In this document: one piece after another, positions 1-9,303 of the stretch
How the letters are laid out: the number at the start of each line of letters is the position of its first letter
Position numbering within the stretch: position 1 is the stretch's first letter
NCBI GenBank assembly: GCA_035490315.1
Contig: DATHET010000131.1
Location: 1-16,898, forward strand
Length of the DNA: 16,898 nt
Direction of reading: 5' to 3'
Source of the DNA: JADJQU01 sp035490315
GTDB lineage: Bacteria; Planctomycetota; UBA1135; GCA-002686595
Made by a program: the position numbers and the translations under genes
The notes under the pieces: model-generated
The model's database searches: none
The model's input: only the letters and a program-made list of their open reading frames with translations
Told to the model about the DNA's origin: nothing

Positions 1-581
1 TGGTATGCGAACGCTCCATCGCGACGGCGAAGGACGATGTCGCCGACTTCTCGCGCAACATCGAACTCGCGGCTTCCACACACACCATCCTCGATCTCGA
101 TCGCGCCTTCAGGCACGCGCAGTCGCAATGCGGGATCGCGGCCCGTTGCCTGCCTCGCGGCTTCCATCGACGCGAATCTCCCTCGGCAGGTTCCTGGGTA
201 GCGTTGCTCGACTTCTCCCGCGTGGGGCGCCGAGAGTGCCTCGATCTCTCCACGCGTGCAGACGCAGGGATAGGCGAGTCCGCGATCCAAGAGATGCTGA
301 CACGCCTCCTCCATCGCACGCGTATCGCGCGACTGCAGCAGCGGCTCGCCGTCCCAATCGAGACCTAGCCAGCGCAGATCCTCGATCGTCGCCTCGACGC
401 TTCCCTCGCGCATGCGCGTCGCGTCGAGATCTTCGATGCGCAGCACGATGCTTCCGGCGCGCGAGCGTGCGTGCCACCAGGCGAGCAGGAAGCTGCGCGC
501 ATGTCCGAGATGCAAGCGCCCGGTCGGGCTCGGCGCGAGCCGGCCGACCGGGCGTGTGGGATCAGGAGTCGTCTTGCTCAT
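1..581 (-). CDS. gluQ: Glutamyl-Q tRNA(Asp) synthetase, 5' part only
   Basis: The minus-strand frame is open from an ATG at 581 to the window edge, giving the first 193 residues. It is a class I glutamyl-tRNA synthetase-like catalytic domain: RLAPSPTG at 14-21, the HIGH-type signature HLGH at 24-27, RIEDLD at 48-53, and GDIVLRRRDGAFAY at the truncated end. C106, C108, Tyr128 and C132 (CVC...YPGTC) form the zinc site typical of GluQ-RS, which activates glutamate without tRNA and attaches it to queuosine-34 of tRNA(Asp). A full GltX usually has a longer and different insertion here, so GluQ is preferred, but the missing C-terminus (KMSKS-like loop, no anticodon domain) would settle it. The start is 75 bp downstream of the ahcY stop on the same strand, so it may be the last gene of that transcript. 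Confidence 0.85.
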   Translation of the reverse strand, partial: MSKTTPDPTRPVGRLAPSPTGRLHLGHARSFLLAWWHARSRAGSIVLRIEDLDATRMREGSVEATIEDLRWLGLDWDGEPLLQSRDTRAMEEACQHLLDRGLAYPCVCTRGEIEALSAPHAGEVEQRYPGTCRGRFASMEAARQATGRDPALRLRVPEGAIEIEDGVCGSREFDVAREVGDIVLRRRDGAFAY

Positions 582-656
582 CGGCGCGCGGCGCGAGCAG
601 CAGGCCAACAGGGTTCGCCGGACGCGAGCGCCATCGCGCGCGGCCGGCGACAACCG

Positions 657-2114
<1,458 letters not shown>

Positions 2115-2156
2115 GGATGTCAGGGGCTCGTGGAGCGATGGAAAAGAAGTGAACGA

Positions 2157-3164
2157 TCACGCGCGACCGTTGCGGGCGCGCACGAGGAACATGGAGAGCT
2201 GCGGCTGGGTCTCGTCCTTGGCCTGCTCGTCGCGGCGTGGACGATAGCGATCGTCGAGCGGCTCGATCTCCGCCGACACGAAGCCCGCGCGCTGGAACGC
2301 GGCGACGACGTCCGACGGCTCGAGGCCGAGATGGCGGTGGCCGAGCGTCTCGTGCAACCACTCCTCGCGGTGCGGAGCGAGGTCGAGCACCACGGCCGTG
2401 CCGCCGGGCTTGAGCACGCGGCGCATTTCCGACAGCGGGCGCTCGAGGGCCGCGAGGTGGTGCAAAACCATGCCGCAGACCAGTCCATCGACTTCGCCGT
2501 CGGCGAGCGGCAGCTGGTCGAGCTCGCCGCTGCGGAACTCGACTTCGGTGCCGCGCTGGGCCACGGAAAGTCGCGCGCGCGCGCGCTCGAGCATCGACTC
2601 GGAGCGGTCGACGCAGATCACGCGCGAGCACAGGCCGAGCAGGGCTTGCGCGAGGTAGCCGGTGCCGCAGCCGAGGTCGGCGAAGACCAGTCCGGGCGGC
2701 AAAAGGCTCGCGGCTGCGCGGTGGCGAGCCTGGCCGGTTTCGAACTCGACGCCGATCTTGTCCCACTCGCCCGCGACGCGGTCGAAGAACTCGCGCTGGG
2801 AGGAGTCGCGCTCGGCGAGCACGCGCTCGAGGCGAACGAGGTCGGCGCTGTGATCAGGGATTTGCGCGAGCTCGCCGCTGACCGTGCGCCATAGCTCGAA
2901 GGCGAGCGAGCCGCGCTCGTGCGTCGGGCTCGCGGCGCTCGTCGAGAGCTGCAGGAACGTGCTCGTGCCGACGTGGCGTTCGGCGAGCAGGCCGGAATCG
3001 CGCAGGACCCGCAGGTGGTTCGAGACGCGGCTCTGCGACATGTCCAGGGCGCGCGAGAGCTCGCCGACAGACAGCTCGGCGCGCTCGCAGAGGGCCAGGA
3101 TCCTCAGGCGGGTCGCGTCGCCAAGGAGCTTGAGCAGGCCGGCGAGGGGGTCGTTGAGCAGCAC
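2157..3164 (-). CDS. ArsR-family repressor fused to SAM methyltransferase (SahR-like)
   Basis: A 335-residue two-domain protein. Residues about 5-75 are an ArsR winged helix: LLKLLGDATRLRILALCE, then the recognition helix region MSQSRVSNHLRVLRDSGLL at 42-60. Residues about 125-330 are a class I methyltransferase: motif I FADLGCGTGYLA at 161-172, the acidic strand VICVDRSESML near 182-192, LHHL at 234-237, and LKPGGTAVVLDL at 251-262. No ArsR-type metal-binding cysteine motif is seen in the HTH domain. In Proteobacteria the ArsR-family regulator SahR represses SAM-cycle genes such as ahcY and is released by SAH. Here the neighbour is ahcY, so a SAH/SAM-sensing repressor is the favoured reading (inference); true methyltransferase activity is possible. 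Start is GTG at 3164, chosen because it immediately precedes the conserved ArsR start; no upstream ATG fits. Confidence 0.88.
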   Translation of the reverse strand: MLLNDPLAGLLKLLGDATRLRILALCERAELSVGELSRALDMSQSRVSNHLRVLRDSGLLAERHVGTSTFLQLSTSAASPTHERGSLAFELWRTVSGELAQIPDHSADLVRLERVLAERDSSQREFFDRVAGEWDKIGVEFETGQARHRAAASLLPPGLVFADLGCGTGYLAQALLGLCSRVICVDRSESMLERARARLSVAQRGTEVEFRSGELDQLPLADGEVDGLVCGMVLHHLAALERPLSEMRRVLKPGGTAVVLDLAPHREEWLHETLGHRHLGLEPSDVVAAFQRAGFVSAEIEPLDDRYRPRRDEQAKDETQPQLSMFLVRARNGRA

Positions 3165-3170
3165 GCCTCT

Positions 3171-3199
3171 ACACTACATCATGACATCGTGTTGTTCAA
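3171..3199 (-). promoter_or_regulatory. Candidate promoter of the regulator/ahcY operon
   Basis: Read on the minus strand, TTGAAC (3199-3194) is followed after exactly 17 bp by TAGTGT (3176-3171). The -35 matches consensus at four positions; the -10 is weaker. The -35 is inside the operator palindrome. The -10 ends only 6 bp before the GTG at 3164, so transcription would begin at or near the start codon, giving a leaderless message. Confidence 0.4.
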
Positions 3200-3208
3200 C
3201 ACGATGTC
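3183..3208. promoter_or_regulatory. Operator palindrome of the ArsR-methyltransferase/ahcY operon
   Basis: A perfect inverted repeat with 12-bp arms, GACATCGTGTTG and CAACACGATGTC, separated by TT. Its near edge is 18 bp upstream of the regulator's GTG start. Size, symmetry and position fit an ArsR-family dimer site for autoregulation. The candidate -35 box of the gene lies in its centre, so binding would block RNA polymerase. It is A/T-richer than the surroundings. That SahR-like binding occurs here is inference. Confidence 0.7.
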
Positions 3209-3211
3209 GGC

Positions 3212-3233
3212 AAAAAGGCCTTCTGGGAGGCCT
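3212..3233 (-). terminator. Probable rho-independent terminator of the GreA-type gene
   Basis: On the minus strand the sequence reads AGGCCT, a six-base loop CCCAGA, AGGCCT, then TTTT (3215-3212): a 6-bp GC-rich stem followed by a run of five T including the last stem base. It lies about 50 bp beyond the GreA-type stop (3282) and just before the regulator promoter, so it would insulate the two units. The stem is short. Confidence 0.6.
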
Positions 3234-3281
3234 GGAGGGCCTGGAGAGGGAGCGGCAGACGGCCGGTGGGGCCGGTCCTCC

Positions 3282-5462
3282 TTATAACTGCGCCATCTGG
3301 ATCTCGAGAATCTCGATCTCCAGCTTGCCCGAGGGCAGCTCGATGGTGGCCTTGGAACCCTTGTGCAGGCCGAGCATGCCACCGGCAAGCGGGGCGCGGT
3401 AGGAGACCGCCTTCGTGCGGGCGCTGTCCCAGGGACCGAGCAGCTCGATCTCGTGGATCTCGCCCGAGCGGGTCTCGCGGTAGCGAACGCGCGTGCCCGG
3501 CGCGACGGTGTCCTCGGGGATGGTGGCGTTCTCGAGCAGGGTCGCCTGGCGCAATTCTTTTTCGATCGCGCCGGCGGAGTCGGTCAGCATGCGTTGCTCG
3601 GAGATCGCGTTCTCCCATTCGGAGTTCTCGGAGAGGTCGCCGTAGGAAGCGGCACGCGCGATCGCTTCGGCGTTGGCCGGAATCTTGCGCTCGGTGATCT
3701 CGCGCAATTCCGCGTCACGCCGCTCCAGGCCGGCGCGCGTGGTCCAGATCCGATCGGGTTGCTCCCAGAAGGCGATGGCTTCTTCGCGGAACAGCTCGGG
3801 CCCCTTCGCGAAGAGGATTTCCGTCAGCGCGGTTTCAATGCGGTCGTCGACGCCGCGGGCGAGCATCGTGCGCAGACTGCGCAGCGAGGCTGCGTCGGCA
3901 TCGGTGAGCAAGGTCTCCAGACGCGAAGGCTTGCCCTTGACCAGCAGGTCGCTGAGGCGCTGGTGCGCGCGAGTCATCAAGGTGTTGCCCTTGCGCTCGG
4001 CCTCGAGGTGCACGGCGAGCTCGATCAAGGCCTGGGCGCGCTGCACTCCGGTCGGCAGCTTGCCCGCGAGCTTGTCTTCCTCGGCCCAGCGCGCCAGGCC
4101 GATCAGCACGAAGGGCGCGCGCAGCGGACGGGCGAGCAGCGACGCGTAGTGCGCGCCGAGCTCGGCCTGGTGGCCGGCCGCGATCAACCCGTCGATCAAG
4201 GGCTTGACGGCGCCGGGCGAAGCGTGGGGCAGATGCTTCAGCGCTTCGCCGATCCACTCGTTCCCGTAGATTTCCTCGAGCAGCTCGACGGTTTTTTCCT
4301 GCTCGCGGGCGCCGGGGATGCGTGCGAGGAGCTTCCACAATTCCGGCGCGATCGAGGGATCGGTCGGCGTGGGCTTGCCCGAAGCGATCGCCAGCATGTG
4401 CGACAGCTCGGCGGGCGTCTTGCCTTCGCGGTGCTCGCGCAAGAGCATCCAGGCGGCGAGGCGGCTCTCGACGGTCTGCTTGGTGTCGTTGGCGAGCTCC
4501 TCGAGCGTCGCCAGGGCGCCGATGCGCGCCGATTGCTCGAGCTTCTGGCCTCCGAGCAGGTCGCGCACGCGCGACAGCGCGTCGGACAGATCCTGCGCGT
4601 GCATCAATTGGCGCTTGAGGCCTTCCACGGGGTCGACGGCGCGGCGCAGCAGCTCGACCTCGGCGCGCGTCGCATTGCCCGACACGCGGAACCACTCGCT
4701 GTTCTCGGCCGCGAGCCGCGCCTTGCGCCACCAGTTGGTCCAGGCGCTGCCGTCGACGCCGATGTGGAACAGCGCGTTCTTGATCGCCGGCGTCGAGGCC
4801 TTGCCCTCGTAGCGCAACAGCACCGAGCGCAGGATCTCCAGCGGCTCGTTCTTGATCTTCTTTTTCAGCGCGGCGGGATCGTGCAGGGACTGCACGCGCA
4901 GATCGGTCTCCGGAAGTCGTTCGAAGATCTCGACCGCGGTGCGCAGCGGGAAGCGGTCCTTGCGGCCGTTGGCGAACTTGATGTCGACTTCGAGGTCGTT
5001 CGAGTTCAAGGCGACGACTTCGCCGCAGCCCCAGCCCGCGGGGTGGAAGACCACGCTGCCGACGGCGTAGCCGCGCATCTCCTCGAAGCGCAGCCAGGAC
5101 TTGCGCAGGTCGAGCGCGCCTTCGCGCAGCTCGGCGTGCTCGACGAAGGCATTCCACCAGGGCTCGTTGCCCCAGGCGGCCTTGGCGTGGCTCAGGAGCA
5201 GCGGTCCGAGCTCGCTGATCGGCCCGCCGCCGCGCACCGCGGCACCGAACAGGCGCGCGGCGTCGGAGTGGCGCGATTGCGCGCCCAGCTGCTCGGCGTG
5301 CTCGCGCAGCATCGGCAAGCAGCGCGTCAGCCGGCGCTTGCTCCCTGCGATCTCGAGCGCCGCGAGCAGGTCATCGATCGGGCCCTCCTGGGCCATCAGA
5401 TCGGTCCATGCGTCGTCGAAGGCTTGCCAGTTTTCCTCGTTGGCGAAGATCGAGAGGGTCAT
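3282..5462 (-). CDS. Large GreA-type transcription elongation factor with CarD-like domain
   Basis: A 726-residue protein ending in a GreA/GreB domain (about 575-726). The coiled coil carries AEAIARAASYGDLSENSEWENA, in which D609 and E612 of GDLSEN match the two acidic tip residues that promote RNA cleavage by backtracked RNA polymerase; the C-terminal FKBP-like part runs to residue 726. Residues about 131-185 (YAVGSVVFHP..WGCGEVVAL) resemble the Tudor-like RNA-polymerase-binding fold of CarD/TRCF. Then comes a helical region with the aromatic cluster WTNWWRKAR at 241-249 and a long alpha-helical repeat-like middle. Canonical GreA is about 158 residues; long forms of about 700 residues are known in Chlamydia. 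The ATG at 5462 was chosen over the in-frame ATG at 5588 because the extra 42 residues are low complexity and run through an intergenic hairpin. Confidence 0.82.
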   Translation of the reverse strand: MTLSIFANEENWQAFDDAWTDLMAQEGPIDDLLAALEIAGSKRRLTRCLPMLREHAEQLGAQSRHSDAARLFGAAVRGGGPISELGPLLLSHAKAAWGNEPWWNAFVEHAELREGALDLRKSWLRFEEMRGYAVGSVVFHPAGWGCGEVVALNSNDLEVDIKFANGRKDRFPLRTAVEIFERLPETDLRVQSLHDPAALKKKIKNEPLEILRSVLLRYEGKASTPAIKNALFHIGVDGSAWTNWWRKARLAAENSEWFRVSGNATRAEVELLRRAVDPVEGLKRQLMHAQDLSDALSRVRDLLGGQKLEQSARIGALATLEELANDTKQTVESRLAAWMLLREHREGKTPAELSHMLAIASGKPTPTDPSIAPELWKLLARIPGAREQEKTVELLEEIYGNEWIGEALKHLPHASPGAVKPLIDGLIAAGHQAELGAHYASLLARPLRAPFVLIGLARWAEEDKLAGKLPTGVQRAQALIELAVHLEAERKGNTLMTRAHQRLSDLLVKGKPSRLETLLTDADAASLRSLRTMLARGVDDRIETALTEILFAKGPELFREEAIAFWEQPDRIWTTRAGLERRDAELREITERKIPANAEAIARAASYGDLSENSEWENAISEQRMLTDSAGAIEKELRQATLLENATIPEDTVAPGTRVRYRETRSGEIHEIELLGPWDSARTKAVSYRAPLAGGMLGLHKGSKATIELPSGKLEIEILEIQMAQL

Positions 5463-5530
5463 CGGTACCAGCCTGTTAGGGAGCGGGGACGAATTTTCAG
5501 CGCGCGCCAGGGACGGACGCGCCCTCACTC

Positions 5531-5548
5531 CGGAGGCGGGGGCCTCCG
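5531..5548. other. Short GC-rich hairpin between RlmI-like and GreA-type genes
   Basis: CGGAGGC, loop GGGG, GCCTCCG: a perfect 7-bp stem. It lies 58 bp after the rRNA methyltransferase stop and about 70 bp before the GreA-type start on the same strand. No T-run follows on either strand, so it is not a classical intrinsic terminator. It could be an mRNA-stabilising or attenuating stem. Confidence 0.35.
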
Positions 5549-5605
5549 AGGCAAGGGCGGGTGTACCTGGCTGTGAAGAGCTTAGCAAAATCGGTGGTGT
5601 GATCT

Positions 5606-7171
5606 CTACTCGACGTGGAGCAGAGCGCCTTTGAGATAGCGGGAACGCGCGAAATCAGGCCGCTGCGGGTGGTCGGGCGCCGCGCCGAGCTGCTGGATCA
5701 GGCGCACCGAGCGATTGGCGCGCCGCGCGCTCTGGAACAACATCCCGATGAAACCGGCCTCGGTCAGCAGGCCCGAGCAGGAGAAGCTCGCGACCAGACC
5801 GCCGCCGCGCACGCTTTCGAAGGCCAGGGCGTTGAGGTCGTGGTACTTCTTCATGCCGTCCTCCATGCCCTGGCGGCTGCCGATCATCTTGTGCGGATCG
5901 ACGATCACGACCTGGGCGCGCTCGTTCTCGGGCCGGCTGCGCTCGTAGCGCAGGAAGGGGAATGCATCGGCGTGGATGAAAGCGACCTCGAGTCGATTCT
6001 TCTGCGCGGAAGCTTCGGCGCGCTCGAGCACCACTTCGTCGAGATCGACACCGCGCACGCGGCGCGCGCCGTGCTTCTTCGCTTGCAGCGCGAAGCCACC
6101 CTGGTTGCAGCACAGATCGAGCACGTCGCGGCCGGCGGAGTGTTGCGCGACGAGCAGACGGTTGTCGCGCTGGTCGCAGAAGAAGCCTGTCTTGTGTCCG
6201 CCGCTCGGGCGCACCGTGTATTCGACGCCGTGCTCGCGGATCGTCTGCTCGCCGGGATCGCGCGGATCCTCGGGTGGTTGGAATCCCTCGGCGCGCGCGG
6301 CGTTGTTGGGCACGCGGTGCAGGGTGGAGAGGCCCGGATACAGCTGCCCGAGCGCCCACTCGATGTCCTCGCGCAGCTGGAAGAAACCGAGCGAGTGGTA
6401 CTCGCAGACCAGGACCTGACCCAGACGATCGACGATCAATCCGGGAAGGTCGTCGCCCTCGGCGTGGGCCACGCGGTAGGCATCGGTCACGTCCGGCAGG
6501 CGCAGCCACTTGCGGCGCAGATCGTCGGCGGACTTCAGGCGCTTGAGCAGGAACTGGCGCGGCTTGTCGAGGTCGGTGCGCCGTCCGCGCGAGAGCATGC
6601 GCACGCGGATGTCCGAGGCCGAGTTGTACAGGCCGTGGCCAAGGAAGCGACCGGAGCGATCGAGCACCTCGACGATCGTTCCATCGAGCGGCCGGGCGAT
6701 GAAATCGCGCACCTGGCGCGCGAAGATCCACGGACCGGCTGTAACTTCCTCGTCGGAATCGAGCTGCACAGAGCGCACGTCCGCCGACGCCTGGCCGGGT
6801 CGTGCAATGCCACGTTCCGCCGCTCCAGCTTCCGCTTCGTCGCGGTCCTCCGGATCCTCGCCGAGAATCTCCTCGCCCGTCGGCGCGCGAGCGGGATCGC
6901 CGCGCGTGTCGCGCGTCGGATCGCCTCGGGCCTCGCGAGTCGGCGCGCCACGAGTTTCCTGGGGCGCAGAGCTTCCGCCTTCGCGCGTCGGGTCGAAGGG
7001 CGCGGGCCAGGACGGATCGCTGCGTTCATCCTCGCGCCGCGGGCGCGCAGGACCGCCTCGCCCGTAGCCCGGGTTGCCGCCGCGGCCGGCCTGGCCGCGA
7101 TCGGAATAGGGGCGCCGGCCTCGATCGGGCCGCAGCGGACCCCCGCGATCGTCATCGTTCCGCGGAGTCAT
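5606..7171 (-). CDS. RlmI-like 23S rRNA (cytosine-5) methyltransferase with disordered N-tail
   Basis: A 521-residue member of the RlmI/COG1092 SAM-dependent methyltransferases. Residues 1-135 are low complexity, rich in Arg, Gly, Asp and Pro, with imperfect repeats (RGAPTREARGDPTRDTRGDP) at about 74-93. Residues about 136-220 are the PUA-like RNA-binding domain (GPWIFARQV, RFLGHGLYN, RVRMLSRG). The catalytic part has GGHKTGFFCDQRDNR at 324-338, motif I VLDLCCNQGGF at 350-360, DLDEVVLERA at 376-385, motif IV DPHK at 425-428 and FSCSG at 463-467 with candidate nucleophile C465. Family members modify a single cytosine in 23S rRNA; the exact target here is not known. The usual motif IV is DPPK, so His427 is unusual. 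Start ATG 7171; a shorter start in the tail cannot be excluded. Divergent from the amidohydrolase-like gene. Confidence 0.85.
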   Translation of the reverse strand: MTPRNDDDRGGPLRPDRGRRPYSDRGQAGRGGNPGYGRGGPARPRREDERSDPSWPAPFDPTREGGSSAPQETRGAPTREARGDPTRDTRGDPARAPTGEEILGEDPEDRDEAEAGAAERGIARPGQASADVRSVQLDSDEEVTAGPWIFARQVRDFIARPLDGTIVEVLDRSGRFLGHGLYNSASDIRVRMLSRGRRTDLDKPRQFLLKRLKSADDLRRKWLRLPDVTDAYRVAHAEGDDLPGLIVDRLGQVLVCEYHSLGFFQLREDIEWALGQLYPGLSTLHRVPNNAARAEGFQPPEDPRDPGEQTIREHGVEYTVRPSGGHKTGFFCDQRDNRLLVAQHSAGRDVLDLCCNQGGFALQAKKHGARRVRGVDLDEVVLERAEASAQKNRLEVAFIHADAFPFLRYERSRPENERAQVVIVDPHKMIGSRQGMEDGMKKYHDLNALAFESVRGGGLVASFSCSGLLTEAGFIGMLFQSARRANRSVRLIQQLGAAPDHPQRPDFARSRYLKGALLHVE

Positions 7172-7263
7172 GGGGGCGAAGAGGATACGAGAAGCACAGG
7201 CCTTTGCGTGAGCTCAAATGGCTTCGTTTGCGGCACGCGCGCCAGCGTGCGATCCTGCAGCGC

Positions 7264-9303
7264 ATGCTGAGCCTCGTTCTGGCCGAAATTCTCGCGATCA
7301 CGGGCGCCCGCCTGGTGCCCGCGGACCCGCAAGCCGAGCTGCGCGTCGTCACCGTGCTGATCGACGGGGAGCGGATCACCGAGGTCGGGGAGAACCTGGC
7401 CATCCCTGAGGACGCGCGCAAAATCGACGGCCAGGGCCTGTTCCTGTGCGCCGCGCCGATCGACGGATTCGCTTACTGGGACCAGGGGCACGACCTGCTC
7501 TACGCCTCGGCCGGCATCTCGCTGCTCACCGACCACGGCAACAACGTGCTGGCGATCCTCGCCGCCAAGGCCTCGAACGAGCGCGGTGGCTTGCCGGCTC
7601 TGCGCATCGCCGGCCCGGTGATCGACGGATTTCCGCCCTCGACGAACGAGGCCTCGGTCGCGCGCACGCCTCTGGAAGCGGAAACCCAGATCACGCCGAT
7701 GCTCGAGGAGGGAATCGACTTCGTCGCCTTCCAGTCGAATCTGGCCAAGGATCCCTGGCGCAAGCTGATCGAGGTCGCGCACAAGCACGAGCGGCAGGTC
7801 TGGGGACCCCTGCCCCATGGGGTGAGCCTCGCCGAAGCGCTGGAAGCTGGACAGGATGGATTCCTGTTCCTCGACGTGCTGCTGCAACCGGGTCAGGCCT
7901 GGAGCAACGTCCAGGCCGCTGACCTCGATGCGCCGATCGCAGCTCTGATCAAGGCGCGCGCGCGGATGGTGCCTTTCCTGAACGGCAATGCACGGTTGCT
8001 CGGCGAGCGCAGCATGAAGGCTCCGGAGCTGGAGCTGCTCTCGCCCCAGTTCGCGAACTACTGGCGCGGCGAGCTCACGTCCTTGCAGACGGCGATCGCG
8101 GACCCCGAGAAAAAGAAACTGTTCCTGACGACCGGCGCGAGGGTGCTCGAGCTGCAGCGCGGCCTGCTCCTGCGACTGCACGATGGGGGAGTGCCCTTGA
8201 TCCCCGGCAGCGGCGCGCCGCACCCCTGGCTGTTTCCGGGCGAAGGCTTGCACGACGAGCTCGCCCTGTGGCAGGCAGCGGGCCTCGCGCCGCGCGAAGT
8301 CCTGCGCATGGCGACGCTGGGAGCTGCCCAGGCCCTTGGAATCGACAAGGATCGCGGCTCGATCGAGGCCGGAAAACTCGCCGACCTCGTTCTGCTGCGC
8401 GACGATCCCACCAAGGACATCGCGGCGCTGCGCAAGCCGGAATGGGTGGTGCTGCGCGGCAGCGCCAACTCGCGCGCGACGCTCGACACGGCGCTGGCCG
8501 CGCTGCGCGAGCGGCAGATGAAAGCGCAAGCCCAGGCGAGCATCCAGATCGAGGTCGGCAGCCCGCCGAAAGTCGAGGGCGAGCTGGTGCTCGCGGGCTA
8601 CTGCCAGACCTCGGCCCTGGGCGTGCGCACCGCCGCGGAACGCTACACGGCCGTGCGCTCGGCGGACGGCAAGCTGTCCTTCTGCGGCCTGCGCGTCGTG
8701 CCGCAAGCCGAAGGGGCGCCGGTGCAGATCGAGAGCCTGATGCGCGTCGCCGAAGGCAAGCTCGAGTACTTCCTGATCAAGCTCAAGACGCCCAAGCACG
8801 AGCTGTCCGTCGAAGGCTTCCTGACCGCGACCGCGAACCAGACGCGCGTCGAGCGCAAGGCCGACGGCGTGCACATCGACCTGCAGACTTCGCCGGAGCC
8901 GATCTCGGTCGTCGACGTCGGCAGCGTGACCACCATGCTCGTGATCGAAGCGACCAAGGACTCCGGCACTTTCCCCGTGATGACTTTCCACGAAGGATTG
9001 GAAATGGAAGTCGTGCGCTGGGAATTGAGCATGGGAGCCGACGGTGCGCACTACCTGCGCACGCCGGAGGGCCCGAAAATCGCGGTCTTCGACGAGCGCG
9101 GAGGGATCCGGGGCATCCGCGAGCAGATCGGCAGCGGCACCGATGAGACCCTGGGCACCAATACGCTGGCCAAGGAGCGACCGGGCCTGCCGTTCAGCGC
9201 TTCGAAGTTGAAAGAGATCGAGCGCGCGCGCGTGCGGCTCGAGGAAGCGAAGAAGAACGCGCCGCCCGCGACCGAGCCGCCGAAGTCGGGCGGGGAGAAA
9301 TGA
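7264..9303 (+). CDS. Amidohydrolase-superfamily protein lacking metal ligands
   Basis: A 679-residue protein. Residues about 8-410 have the amidohydrolase layout: N-terminal beta-strands (ILAITGARLVPAD, VVTVLIDGERITEVG), a barrel, and the typical end GLHDELALWQAAGLAPREVLRMATLGAAQALGI (328-360) then GSIEAGKLADLVLL (365-378). The metal-binding positions are missing: where DxHxH is expected there is PIDGFAYWDQGH (65-76), the SIEH-type strand is GFLFLD (199-204), and the final GTD is GSG (315-317). Only H185 could be a remaining ligand. It is therefore probably not a normal metal hydrolase. Residues about 425-640 form an additional, unrecognised domain; the C-terminus is charged. No clear signal peptide. 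ATG 7264 has no Shine-Dalgarno; an in-frame TTG at 7204 is an alternative. Its stop overlaps the dusB start (ATGA), implying coupled translation. Confidence 0.75.
   Translation: MLSLVLAEILAITGARLVPADPQAELRVVTVLIDGERITEVGENLAIPEDARKIDGQGLFLCAAPIDGFAYWDQGHDLLYASAGISLLTDHGNNVLAILAAKASNERGGLPALRIAGPVIDGFPPSTNEASVARTPLEAETQITPMLEEGIDFVAFQSNLAKDPWRKLIEVAHKHERQVWGPLPHGVSLAEALEAGQDGFLFLDVLLQPGQAWSNVQAADLDAPIAALIKARARMVPFLNGNARLLGERSMKAPELELLSPQFANYWRGELTSLQTAIADPEKKKLFLTTGARVLELQRGLLLRLHDGGVPLIPGSGAPHPWLFPGEGLHDELALWQAAGLAPREVLRMATLGAAQALGIDKDRGSIEAGKLADLVLLRDDPTKDIAALRKPEWVVLRGSANSRATLDTALAALRERQMKAQAQASIQIEVGSPPKVEGELVLAGYCQTSALGVRTAAERYTAVRSADGKLSFCGLRVVPQAEGAPVQIESLMRVAEGKLEYFLIKLKTPKHELSVEGFLTATANQTRVERKADGVHIDLQTSPEPISVVDVGSVTTMLVIEATKDSGTFPVMTFHEGLEMEVVRWELSMGADGAHYLRTPEGPKIAVFDERGGIRGIREQIGSGTDETLGTNTLAKERPGLPFSASKLKEIERARVRLEEAKKNAPPATEPPKSGGEK

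Noticed and set aside
2115..2156. A SAH riboswitch ahead of ahcY
   Set aside because: The gap to the upstream gene is only 42 bp and has no matching stem structure; regulation is better explained by the ArsR-type repressor.
5463..5588. 42-residue N-terminal extension of the GreA-type protein
   Set aside because: Low-complexity translation through a hairpin and intergenic DNA; the ATG at 5462 begins the plausible folded region.
6802..7263. In-frame N-terminal extension of the amidohydrolase-like gene
   Set aside because: It runs antisense through the RlmI-like coding region and is Arg-rich with no family match; the amidohydrolase fold begins right after 7264.
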